Positions 51,776 through 59,436 of a stretch of 64,000 bases of DNA are shown one piece after another. The position numbers and the translations under genes were made by a program. Location of the stretch: assembly GCF_017565305.1 (NCBI RefSeq), contig NZ_JAGEKP010000024.1, positions 124,001 to 188,000 of the forward strand, given 5' to 3'. Under the pieces are notes generated by a model, which was not told the DNA's origin, made no database searches, and was given only the letters and a program-made list of their open reading frames with translations. Source of the stretch: Leifsonia sp. TF02-11. Lineage in GTDB: Bacteria; Actinomycetota; Actinomycetes; Actinomycetales; Microbacteriaceae. The stretch's first letter is position 1. The number at the start of each line of letters is the position of its first letter.

Positions 51776-53268
51776 CTGCGGTTCGCCTTCCTGCGCTCTG
51801 CGGCCTCGCGGATCTCGCTCTTGCTCGGCTGCGCGAAGTTGCTCGTGTACGGCGCCTCGGGGGCGACCGCCGGAGTCCCGGTCTGCAGGGTGGAGTGCTT
51901 CCTGCCGTAGAACCAGTAGAAGACCAGGAACACGGCGGTCCAGATCAGGAACACGATGATGGTGATCAGGCGCAGCTGCGTGATGATCGCGATGCAGCCG
52001 GCGATCGACAGGATCGGGATGGTCCAGCCGAGCGGCAGGCGGAAGCCGCGCTCCAGCTCCGGCTCCCGCACGCGCAGGATGATGACGCCGAGCGACACCA
52101 CGAGGAACGCCACCAGGGTGCCGATGCTGGTCATCTCGGCGAGGAAGTCGATCGGGACGACAGCGGCGAGGACGCTCGTGGCGATCATCACGATCACCGT
52201 GTTGCGCACCGGCGTCATCGACCGCGCGTTGACCTTCGCGAACACCTTCGGGATCATCCCGTCGCGCGACATGGCGAACAGGATGCGCGTCTGCCCGTAG
52301 AGGCAGACAAGCGTCACGGAGAAGATCGAGATGATCGCGCCGATCGCGACGACGGTCCCCGGCCAGCTGGAGCCGACGATGTTCTGCAGGATCGCGGCGA
52401 GCCCGGCGTCCTGGTTCGCGAACTTCTCCGGGGCCTGCGCGCCCAGGGCGGCGAGGCTGGTGGCGACGTACAGCAGGATGATGATGCCCAGCGCGAAGAT
52501 GATCGCGAGCGGCAGGTTCCGCTTCGGGTTCTTGGCCTCCTCACCGGCCGTCGACACCGCGTCGAGACCGACGAACGAGAAGAAGATGATCCCGGCGCCG
52601 CCGACGATGCCCGCGAATCCGGCCGGAGCGAAGTTGTGGAAGTGGTCGCTGTTCCACCCGGTGAAGGCGATGGCGCAGAAGAACAGCACGACGGCGATCT
52701 TGACGATCACCATGATGCTGTTGACCGTCGTGGACTCGCGCGCCCCGCGCAGGAGCAGCAGCGAGCACAGCACGATGACGATGACAGCGGGGATGTTGAT
52801 GATGCCGCCCTGCTCCGGTGCCTGGGAGAGCTGCACCGGCAGCTGCCAGCCGAAGAGGTTCTGCAGCAGCTGGTTCACGTATTGCGACCAGCCGACGGCG
52901 ACGGCGGCCGTTGAGACGCCGTACTCGAGCAGCAGACAGGCTCCGACCGCCATGGCCGTGCCCTCGCCGAGCGTCGCGTACGCGTACGAGTAGGTCGAGC
53001 CGGACGCGGGGACCGCGCCGGCCATCTCGGCGTAGCAGAGCGCGGTGAGCCCGGCCACGACGCCGCCGATGACGAACGACCAGATCACCGCGGGGCCGGC
53101 GACGGGGACTGCCTGGGACAGGATGAAGAAGATTCCCGTGCCGAGCGTCCCTCCGACACCGATCATGGTGAGCGAGAAGAGGCCGATGCTGCGTTTCAGG
53201 TGCGCTTCGCCCGCCCCGGGAGGGGTCGTCGGCTTTCTGCGCAGCAGCTGCTGGGCGATTGTGGGCAT
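51772..53268 (-). CDS. APC-family amino acid permease
   Basis: 498 residues; ATG 53268 with AAAGGAGAC upstream. About twelve membrane helices; helix 1 motif GVGGTLGTGIFFILS and FSFVGLDAVSTAGEEAKNP are those of the cationic amino acid transporter/YfnA branch. The C-terminal 50 residues are cytoplasmic and charged. It lies between a PLP amino acid decarboxylase and a Usp gene, so exchange of a basic amino acid for its amine is plausible. Confidence 0.92.
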   Translation of the reverse strand: MPTIAQQLLRRKPTTPPGAGEAHLKRSIGLFSLTMIGVGGTLGTGIFFILSQAVPVAGPAVIWSFVIGGVVAGLTALCYAEMAGAVPASGSTYSYAYATLGEGTAMAVGACLLLEYGVSTAAVAVGWSQYVNQLLQNLFGWQLPVQLSQAPEQGGIINIPAVIVIVLCSLLLLRGARESTTVNSIMVIVKIAVVLFFCAIAFTGWNSDHFHNFAPAGFAGIVGGAGIIFFSFVGLDAVSTAGEEAKNPKRNLPLAIIFALGIIILLYVATSLAALGAQAPEKFANQDAGLAAILQNIVGSSWPGTVVAIGAIISIFSVTLVCLYGQTRILFAMSRDGMIPKVFAKVNARSMTPVRNTVIVMIATSVLAAVVPIDFLAEMTSIGTLVAFLVVSLGVIILRVREPELERGFRLPLGWTIPILSIAGCIAIITQLRLITIIVFLIWTAVFLVFYWFYGRKHSTLQTGTPAVAPEAPYTSNFAQPSKSEIREAAERRKANRR

Positions 53269-53327
53269 GTACCAGTCTCCTTTGAATGGTTGGGGTGTTG
53301 CGAAGTCCGCGCGGTTCCGGTGCGGAC

Positions 53328-54884
53328 TCAGGTGAGCCCGGTCACCCGGCTGGTCACCCGGAACCGCTCGACACCGGCGTCGACGGCTCCGCGCACATAG
53401 CCGGACGGGGAGGCGGCGACCGCCTGCAGGAAGGCCACGGTCTGCTCCGTGATCTCCTCGCCGGGGATGAGGTTCGGGATCCCGGGCGGGTAGGCGGCGA
53501 GCGTGTCTGCCGACACGCGCCCGATCGCTTCGGCCGCCGGCACGAGCTCGGTGTCGGCGAAGAACGCGTCCCTGGGCAGCAGCCGCAACGGGCCGGCGTC
53601 GGGCAGAGCGGGGAACTCGTCGGCTCCGCCTCCCGCCCGCTCGGCGTCGGCCTGGGCCGAATCGGCCGCGGCCACGAGCGCCCGGTGCGCCCTCTCCAGA
53701 TCGGGCGTCTTGCCCGCGCCGATGAGGGCGACGAGGGTGGTCGCCGTCGACATCTCGAAGAAGATCCCGTCGGCGTCGATGAGCCGCTGACGCAGCCAGT
53801 GACCGCTCACGCCGGTCGCGGACACGTCGATCGCGACGCGCAGCGGGTCGACGGCGACGATGTCGTCGTACGCGCCGAACCCGTCGCTGAGCACGCCGAA
53901 GCGCGGATCGGCCCGCAGCGCCTCGCGGAACGCGTCGGCAGCAGCGATCGACCGGCCGATCAGCTCCTCCCCGGTGGCGAGGGAGTGGCGCGCGATGTCG
54001 AGCGAAGCCTGCAGCAGCGCCGACGTGGAGGTGGAGGCGGTGATCGAAACCGCCCGCTCCACGAGCGGTTCGAGGGCGTCGGCGAATGGGCCGTGGCCGA
54101 GGTGCAGCATGGCGGACTGGGTCAGGGAGCCGCCCAGCTTGTGGGTGCTCGAGACCACCAGGTCGGCGCCGAGCCGGGCGGGCGACTCCGGCAGGTCGGG
54201 GTGGAACCCGAAGTGCGGTCCCCAGGCGCCGTCGACGATGAGCGGGGCGCCGTGCGCGTGCGCGACCCGAGCCAGCCCCGCGACGTCCGCGACGGAGCCG
54301 AAGTAGCTCGGCGAGACCAGGTAGACGGAGGCCGCGGGGCGTCCGGCACCGGCCGCGGAGGTCAGGGCCTCGTCGAGGGAGGCGGGCGAGACGCCGTGCG
54401 CGACGCCGTTCGCGATGTCGAGCGAGGGGAACACGAACGACGGGACCAGGCCCGCCGAGAGCACGCCGTCGCTGAAGCTGGAGTGCGCGCTGCGCTGGGA
54501 AAGGATGTTCTCGCCGAGCCCCCGAACGGCCAGCGCGGCGATCCGGTTGGCCTGCGAAGCGCCGCCGGTCAGGAACCAGGTGCGCCGCGCCCCCCACGCG
54601 TCCGCCGCGAGGTCGAGGGAGCGGCTGAGCGGCGAGTCCTCGCCGAGGTCGATGTCGTCCAGCAGCATCGGGACGTCGAGCTCCAGCGGGCGCGGCCCGA
54701 GGAAGGATGCGAGCCGGGCGCTGAGACCCAGGTCGTCCCCGCCGTGCCCGGGGACCATCAACGCAACGGGTCCGCGTGCCGCGTGGCGCTCCAGCGCGTC
54801 CGCGTACGGCGTCTCCCACTGGCGGAGGTCGGGGGACGGGAGCGGACGCGAGCCGTCGATCGCAGAGGAGTGGGTGAGGGCCAT
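53328..54884 (-). CDS. Orn/Lys/Arg decarboxylase family (fold I PLP), probable lysine or arginine decarboxylase
   Basis: 518 residues from ATG 54884 (GGAGG is very close to the ATG, so initiation may be unusual). Family features are VPGHGGDD near the N-terminus, FLTGGASQANRIAAL (PLP phosphate), IVDGAWGPHFGFHP (Asp and His near PLP) and the Schiff-base Lys in SSTHKLGGSLTQ. It also has the C-terminal ADTLAAYPPGIPNLIPGEEIT motif. It lacks the N-terminal wing domain of the large inducible enzymes. Forms a decarboxylase-antiporter-Usp operon that could give acid or polyamine stress protection; substrate is not resolved. Confidence 0.88.
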   Translation of the reverse strand: MALTHSSAIDGSRPLPSPDLRQWETPYADALERHAARGPVALMVPGHGGDDLGLSARLASFLGPRPLELDVPMLLDDIDLGEDSPLSRSLDLAADAWGARRTWFLTGGASQANRIAALAVRGLGENILSQRSAHSSFSDGVLSAGLVPSFVFPSLDIANGVAHGVSPASLDEALTSAAGAGRPAASVYLVSPSYFGSVADVAGLARVAHAHGAPLIVDGAWGPHFGFHPDLPESPARLGADLVVSSTHKLGGSLTQSAMLHLGHGPFADALEPLVERAVSITASTSTSALLQASLDIARHSLATGEELIGRSIAAADAFREALRADPRFGVLSDGFGAYDDIVAVDPLRVAIDVSATGVSGHWLRQRLIDADGIFFEMSTATTLVALIGAGKTPDLERAHRALVAAADSAQADAERAGGGADEFPALPDAGPLRLLPRDAFFADTELVPAAEAIGRVSADTLAAYPPGIPNLIPGEEITEQTVAFLQAVAASPSGYVRGAVDAGVERFRVTSRVTGLT

Positions 54885-55007
54885 TCCTCCATCGTGAGGC
54901 TGGTGCCCCGTCGCCAGAATCCCCCGAAGTTCGCCCAGCCCACATAGACTGTATGTCACTGGTCACCCGGCAGGGGTGGGCATACCCGCATCCAGACAGG
55001 GGATCCG

Positions 55008-55952
55008 ATGGCGGATCTGCGACAGTTCGAGGCGCTCAGAGCGGTCCACGCCGAAGGCTCGGTCACGGCGGCGGCGCGCCGCCTGGGGTGGGGCCAGCCG
55101 ACCGTCGACTACCACCTCAGGAACCTGGAACGCCTGGTCGGCGCACCGCTGCTCGTGCGCTCACCGCGCGGCAGCAGACTCACGCCGGTCGGCATGCTGC
55201 TCCTGGAGCGGGCGCAGGAGATCCTCACCCTGAGCGAGCGGGCCATCGGGGACGCGCGCGAGTTCAGCCGGCTGGGGCGGGTGCGGCTGAGGTTCGGGAC
55301 GTTCGCGACGGCGGCGGCGAGCATCCTGCCGTTCGTCGCGGACCGCGTCGGCGACCTCGGCATCGAGATCGACGCGACGTTCGGGGAGGTCCCCGCGCTC
55401 GTCGACTGGATCAACCGCGGCGCGCTCGACGCAGCGCTCGTCTACTCGGCGCCCGGCTACGAGCTGCCGTTCCGCCCGAACGTGGAGACGATGGAGGTGT
55501 ACCGCGACCCGCTGATGCTGGCGCTGCCCGTCGGCCATCCACTCGCCTCGCGCGCGGCGATCGACCTCGCCGCTGTGCTCTCGCTCCGCGACGAGCGCTG
55601 GGTGTTCGCGACCTCGGAGGACGACGCGATGGACCGCCTCGTCGTCGACGCGTTCGCGGCGGAAGGGCACGTCCTCGACGTCGCCATCCGGACCGACGAC
55701 TTCCAGGTCCTCCTCGGCATGACCGCCGCACGGATGGTGGTCGGCATCATCCCGAGCCTCGCGACGACCGCCGCGCACCCCGGCATCGTCCTCCGGCCGA
55801 TCCACGACCCGTCATTCGTGCGCTCGGTCCTCGTCGCGACACCCGCGGAGGACGCGAGCCACCGACCCTCCCCCGCCGTGCGCCACCTCGTCGCCGCGGT
55901 GCGGGACGGGTTCGCAGCGGTGCGGGAGCGGGGCGGTGCTTCGACGGGCTGA
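55008..55952 (+). CDS. LysR-family regulator
   Basis: 314 residues. HTH at about 1-60: LRQFEALRAVHAEGSVTAAARRLGWGQPTVDYHLRNLERLVGAPLLVRSPRG. The effector domain has RLRFGTFATAAASILPFV and DDFQVLLGMTAARMVVGIIP. Divergent from the decarboxylase gene with a 123-bp intergenic space, the standard LysR layout, so it likely activates that operon in response to an amino acid or pH. Confidence 0.92.
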   Translation: MADLRQFEALRAVHAEGSVTAAARRLGWGQPTVDYHLRNLERLVGAPLLVRSPRGSRLTPVGMLLLERAQEILTLSERAIGDAREFSRLGRVRLRFGTFATAAASILPFVADRVGDLGIEIDATFGEVPALVDWINRGALDAALVYSAPGYELPFRPNVETMEVYRDPLMLALPVGHPLASRAAIDLAAVLSLRDERWVFATSEDDAMDRLVVDAFAAEGHVLDVAIRTDDFQVLLGMTAARMVVGIIPSLATTAAHPGIVLRPIHDPSFVRSVLVATPAEDASHRPSPAVRHLVAAVRDGFAAVRERGGASTG

Positions 55953-55973
55953 GCCGGCGGGCGCGGACGACGG

Positions 55974-56090
55974 CTACGACAGCGGGACCGGACGCATCGC
56001 GCTGAGGTACCCCTTCACAATGCCCTCCTCCGGCGTTCCGGCCCCAACCGGGTGCCGAAGGCGATGGAGCCGGTCGCGGAGCACAGGCGG
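55974..56090 (-). pseudogene. Degenerate 3-prime remnant of a VOC gene
   Basis: On the minus strand this encodes VGAGTPEEGIVKGYLSAMRPVPLS then a stop, matching two separated parts of the intact VOC protein at 58154-58546 (GAGTPEEGTVKG and LGAMRALPLS). The middle of the gene (about 150 bp) is deleted and everything upstream of the motif is lost. The remnant ends within about 12 bases of the AbiEii-like stop, marking one edge of an insertion. Confidence 0.75.
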
Positions 56091-56101
56091 CGACATTACG
56101 G

Positions 56102-56959
56102 CTAGGCTACGTGCTTGCGGATGAGGAACGCCAGCCGGCGGCCGTTCAGTCTCGGGTTCCGGATCCGCCCGGACTCCAACTTCGTCGCGAGGACTGTGAG
56201 GTTCTTGGCGGTGTCCAACCGTGAGCCAGTCAGCTCCGACTCGTTCAGCCGCCACCCGCCGAGCTTCTCCGCTCCGTGGTGGTCGAGGACGTGAAAGAGG
56301 TTGCTGAGGTCGATCAGGTCTTTCTGCGTCTCGACCGCCCGGTCCACGTACGCGTACGACTTCAAGATGACCGCACCCTCCACCGTCGGCACCTTCGTGG
56401 GGATGGTGAGCGTGGTTCCGTCCTGCAAGGTTGCTTCCGCAGCAATGCTCAGCGTTCTCCCGAGCGCGAGCGTCAATCCGGGCATCGTGTTGAACCCGCG
56501 TTCCCCGCGGACCTCGTCGCTGAACTGACCGTTCAGCGACGGGATGAGCAGGTCGATCGTCGGCTTCGGGTCTTCGTGGCCGGCTTTCACGTACCGGTTC
56601 CCGGACTGGGCGTCGTAACCCGCCGCGAGAAGGTCCGCGTGTAACGCGCCCGACGCGGCAAGCGTCACAGGGATGCCAGCGTCCGCATCTCCGGTGCGCC
56701 GATCGATGAGCCCGTGCGCTGGGAAGGTCGCGGTCAGCAGGGACACCATGTGCCCGCCGATGACAGCGGTCCCGTCGTACTTGGTGAGGATCCCGACGAG
56801 GTCGTCGAGCGCGAGGAAAGCGGCGTCGTCTTCGTCGCTGGTGGCGATGAGGCCTGCGGTGAACGTCATGGTCAGCGAGTCTCCGGCGAAGTCGTGGGAT
56901 GCGTGGCCGGTGAACTGGCCGAGTCTGTCGTGGTGGGCGCCATTCTGATCTTCCGCCAT
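56102..56959 (-). CDS. AbiEii/AbiGii-like nucleotidyltransferase toxin
   Basis: 285 residues. The nucleotidyltransferase signature is clear: VIGGHMVSLL (GG at 68-69), then RRTGDADAG with metal-binding D91 and D93. Later LKSYAYVDRAVETQKDLIDLSNLF gives the K-x-x-A-x-x-x-R...KD-x-x-D pattern of AbiEii proteins. In characterised AbiE systems this subunit is the toxin and is counteracted by an AbiEi antitoxin. It starts 3 bases after the upstream regulator. Either ATG 56959 or the in-frame ATG 30 codons later may be used. Confidence 0.82.
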   Translation of the reverse strand: MAEDQNGAHHDRLGQFTGHASHDFAGDSLTMTFTAGLIATSDEDDAAFLALDDLVGILTKYDGTAVIGGHMVSLLTATFPAHGLIDRRTGDADAGIPVTLAASGALHADLLAAGYDAQSGNRYVKAGHEDPKPTIDLLIPSLNGQFSDEVRGERGFNTMPGLTLALGRTLSIAAEATLQDGTTLTIPTKVPTVEGAVILKSYAYVDRAVETQKDLIDLSNLFHVLDHHGAEKLGGWRLNESELTGSRLDTAKNLTVLATKLESGRIRNPRLNGRRLAFLIRKHVA

Positions 56960-56962
56960 GCC

Positions 56963-57907
56963 CTACTGGTGTGCGACGACGACCGTGTTCCGGACCTTCT
57001 CGGCCGCTTCGTCCTGGTCCCCCGTGAATCCGGTGCGGCGCACGTCGAAGTACGTGATGACCGGGTCGGTGATGTCAGGCACGTGGAACGCCTCCGACGT
57101 CTTCCACAGCGTCTTGTCGTTGGGGACGACGAGCTCGAGAGTGTAGTCCTCACGCGTCGCGGCGACGAACCCGAACTGTGTCGGGTCGATACCGCTGTGC
57201 AGGTAGAGGAGTGCGTGCTCCGGCTGCCGCCATCCGTTGATGGCCGATGCGGCAAGGTCACCGCCGACGAGGGCATCCTCGGTCGCGTTCACGACCATCG
57301 AGCCTTGCGCGCGGATGGGCGAGTCGTGCCACCAGTACGTGGTTATGCCGCCGGCGCCCGGGTACTCGGTGGCGGCGTAGTCGAAAAGCTTCGCCCGATC
57401 CGCCGGCTCGAAGCCGACCCGGCTCCTGTCGACGAGGTCGCCGAGCTTCTTCAACGCGTCGGATACCGCCGGTTGCTTGAGGCCAGTCCGGGCAGCAAGC
57501 TCGGCCTGGACGACGGGCCGCTCCGGCTGCGGCGCCAGCAGCGCCCGCGCGACAGCGAACTCACCGTACGGTCGCGGTCCTCGCCGGGGTTTCGGCGTGG
57601 TTGCTGCGTCGGCGCGAGGCTCATACTTGCCGTTCATGATGAGCTCGTCACCAGCGGCCACGATTATGCGATGGTCCACCTCGGCAGCAGCACGCAGGGA
57701 CGACGTGATAGACGGGACGATGAGGAGCGCACGCTCCCCCGGCCGCAGGTTCGCCAGCTCGAAGGCGACCTTCGACGGGGTTGGCGTGCGTCTCAGGTGC
57801 TGGACCCGGATACGATCGCCGTCTGGCGTGCGGAGAGTGGAGGCGTCCTCCGCCACAGCACGCACGCCGGCGCCGCGGAGAGCGAGCATCGCGTCGCTGG
57901 TGTCCAC
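56963..57907 (-). CDS. HTH antitoxin/autorepressor of the AbiE-like module
   Basis: 314 residues if started at GTG 57907, which has GGAG 7 bases upstream. An internal helix-turn-helix reads VVQAELAARTGLKQPAVSDALKKLGDL (about 140-165). The rest is unassigned but contains LLYLHSGIDPTQFGFVAATREDYTLELVVP. Position before a nucleotidyltransferase toxin, 3-bp spacing and a repeat array in front all fit an AbiEi-type antitoxin that represses its own operon. The frame also stays open through the repeats to ATG 58048, where each 39-bp unit would encode 13 residues containing IGV; I regard that part as non-coding. Confidence 0.7.
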   Translation of the reverse strand: MDTSDAMLALRGAGVRAVAEDASTLRTPDGDRIRVQHLRRTPTPSKVAFELANLRPGERALLIVPSITSSLRAAAEVDHRIIVAAGDELIMNGKYEPRADAATTPKPRRGPRPYGEFAVARALLAPQPERPVVQAELAARTGLKQPAVSDALKKLGDLVDRSRVGFEPADRAKLFDYAATEYPGAGGITTYWWHDSPIRAQGSMVVNATEDALVGGDLAASAINGWRQPEHALLYLHSGIDPTQFGFVAATREDYTLELVVPNDKTLWKTSEAFHVPDITDPVITYFDVRRTGFTGDQDEAAEKVRNTVVVAHQ

Positions 57908-58033
57908 TCCGATACTCCTATCGCTGTTTGCAGAAATTGCGCCTACTCCAATGAGTCTATCGGAGTAGATGGAATGATCGACTACTCCGATACGAGTATT
58001 GGTGTATGCAGCTTGAGTAACTACTCCGATATG
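57905..58033 (-). repeat. Four 39-bp direct repeats, operator array of the AbiE-like module
   Basis: ACTCC occurs at 57906, 57945, 57984 and 58023, exactly 39 bp apart each time, within units reading ACTCCGATAC, ACTCCAATGA, ACTCCGATAC and ACTCCGATAT. Partial inverted arms (TATCGGAGTAG at 57958-57968, AGTATTGG at 57995-58002) make each unit roughly dyadic. The promoter-proximal copy contains the ribosome site GGAG of the antitoxin gene. The region is AT-rich compared with its surroundings. Confidence 0.82.
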
Positions 58034-58153
58034 CCTCAGCGCCGGCATCCACGCCCGGGGAAAGTTGAAGCATCAATGGCCGGCCGCACACACATTGAAT
58101 CTCGGGAGCGGGGCGGCGTCCCCGCAACCGGAACCGACCCGCGCAGTCAACCC

Positions 58154-58546
58154 CTACGACAACGGGAGCGCCCGCATCGCCCCCAAGTCCTGCAGCTCCC
58201 AGGTGTTCCCGTCCGGGTCGCTGAAGGACGCGAACCTCACTCCGCCCAGGTCGCGGATCTCCCCGATCGGCGCACCGCGGGACAGGAGCTCGTCGCGCAC
58301 GGCCTCGATGTCGTCGACCACCAGGTGCAGCCCCTTCACGGTGCCCTCTTCCGGAGTCCCGGCTCCCATCCCGGTGCCGAAGGCGATGGAGCAGGCCGAG
58401 CCGGGCGGGGTGAGCTGCACGATCCGCATCCCGTTGCCCGGTTCGACGTCGTGGTCGAGTGCGAAGCCGATCGTGTCGGCGTAGAAGGCCTTGGCGCGGT
58501 CCACGTCGGAGACGGGGATCGGCACGAGTTCCAGTCTCAGGTCCAT
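58154..58546 (-). CDS. VOC family protein
   Basis: 130 residues. Starts LRLELVPIPVSDVDRAKAFYADTIGFALDHDV and ends VRFASFSDPDGNTWELQDL, the two VOC halves, with PGSACSIAFGTGMGAGTPEEG in between. Frequently found beside SRPBCC/ArsR pairs in actinobacteria, as here (12 bp from the SRPBCC gene). A damaged copy of its 3-prime part lies at 55974-56090 on the other side of the AbiE-like module. Confidence 0.9.
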   Translation of the reverse strand: MDLRLELVPIPVSDVDRAKAFYADTIGFALDHDVEPGNGMRIVQLTPPGSACSIAFGTGMGAGTPEEGTVKGLHLVVDDIEAVRDELLSRGAPIGEIRDLGGVRFASFSDPDGNTWELQDLGAMRALPLS

Positions 58547-58557
58547 GTGGGTCCCCC

Positions 58558-59061
58558 TCAGCCCTCGAGCGCGGTGATCCCGCGGAGGACGTCGGTCGTG
58601 AGTTTGTCGAGCGACTGGTGCATGCCGGCGTAGGCAAACACCGACATCAGGCTGCGGCTCCAGCCGCGCTCGGTGATCGTCAGCTCGGTCAGGCCACCGA
58701 TGGCGGCGAACTCGACGGACGTCCGGATGCCCTGCGTGAACCCCTCCGGGAGCTGATCGGGCGGAAGCGGCTCGCCGTCCGCATCGGTGATGCTCTGCGT
58801 GAACTCGAGGCGCTCGAGCGGGACGATCCTCGTGTAGACGCCGCCGGTGAAGCTCTCCGCACCGCCCTGCTCGTCAGGCGCCTGCATGCTGAAGACGTAC
58901 GATCCGCCCTCCCGCAGGTCGATCGACGCGGAGGGGGAGGTGTAGTCCTGCGGACCCCACCACTCGGTGACCAGCTCGGGATCGGTCCACAGCCGCCACA
59001 CCGTCTCGACCGGTGCGTTCAGGATGCGGCTCACCACGATCTCCGTCGTGTCGTCGGTCAT
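58558..59061 (-). CDS. SRPBCC (AHSA1-like) family protein
   Basis: 167 residues. ATG 59061 overlaps the ArsR stop by 4 bp. The START-like fold is indicated by VVSRILNAPVETVWRLWTDPELVTEWWGP near the N-terminus and MHQSLDKLTTDVLRG at the end. Binds hydrophobic ligands or assists stress responses; often paired with an ArsR repressor as here. Confidence 0.92.
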   Translation of the reverse strand: MTDDTTEIVVSRILNAPVETVWRLWTDPELVTEWWGPQDYTSPSASIDLREGGSYVFSMQAPDEQGGAESFTGGVYTRIVPLERLEFTQSITDADGEPLPPDQLPEGFTQGIRTSVEFAAIGGLTELTITERGWSRSLMSVFAYAGMHQSLDKLTTDVLRGITALEG

Positions 59062-59393
59062 TTCTTCTCCCCTGTCCTGGCCTTCTCGAGGTAGGCGTCG
59101 ATGCGGTCGAGGCGCGCGTTCCACAGCCGTGCACGGTCGGAGAGCCAGCTCTCGACCTGCCCGATCGCGCCGGCGTCCAGCCGGTAGACGCGCTGCTGCG
59201 CCCGCTTCTCCACGGTGACGAGACCCGCTTCGCGCAGCACCTTGAGGTGTTGCGAGATCGCGGATGCGCTGCTCGTGAATCCGGCGGAGATGTCGCCGGC
59301 GGCGAGCTCGCCGCGCCGCGCCAGGAGGTCGACGATCCCCGAACGGGTGGGGTCGGCCAGCGCGGCGAAGGCGGTCGTGGGGGCTGCGGTCAC
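59058..59393 (-). CDS. ArsR-family winged-helix repressor
   Basis: 111 residues. AFAALADPTRSGIVDLLARRGELAAGDISAGFTSSASAISQHLKVLREAGLVTVEKRAQQRVYRL is the ArsR HTH and wing. No metal-binding cysteines are present, so it is of the non-metal SRPBCC-associated subgroup. It heads the operon ArsR-SRPBCC(-VOC). Confidence 0.92.
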   Translation of the reverse strand: MTAAPTTAFAALADPTRSGIVDLLARRGELAAGDISAGFTSSASAISQHLKVLREAGLVTVEKRAQQRVYRLDAGAIGQVESWLSDRARLWNARLDRIDAYLEKARTGEKK

Positions 59394-59436
59394 GAGAGCA
59401 ATATTACAGCGGCTGCTTAATTAAGACAACGATGAA

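Noticed and set aside
51772-54966. A 1064-codon frame joining the APC permease with sequence upstream
   Set aside because: The upstream part is out of frame with the decarboxylase that truly occupies 53328-54884; the permease starts at 53268 with a clear ribosome site.
57905-58048. Four spaced repeats as a CRISPR array
   Set aside because: Repeats are short, spacers are partly similar to one another, the array overlaps a promoter region and no cas genes are present. A regulator array fits better.
57908-58048. 13-residue IGV-containing repeats as part of the antitoxin protein
   Set aside because: A GTG with a good ribosome site lies right after the array; the open frame follows from the 39-bp period.
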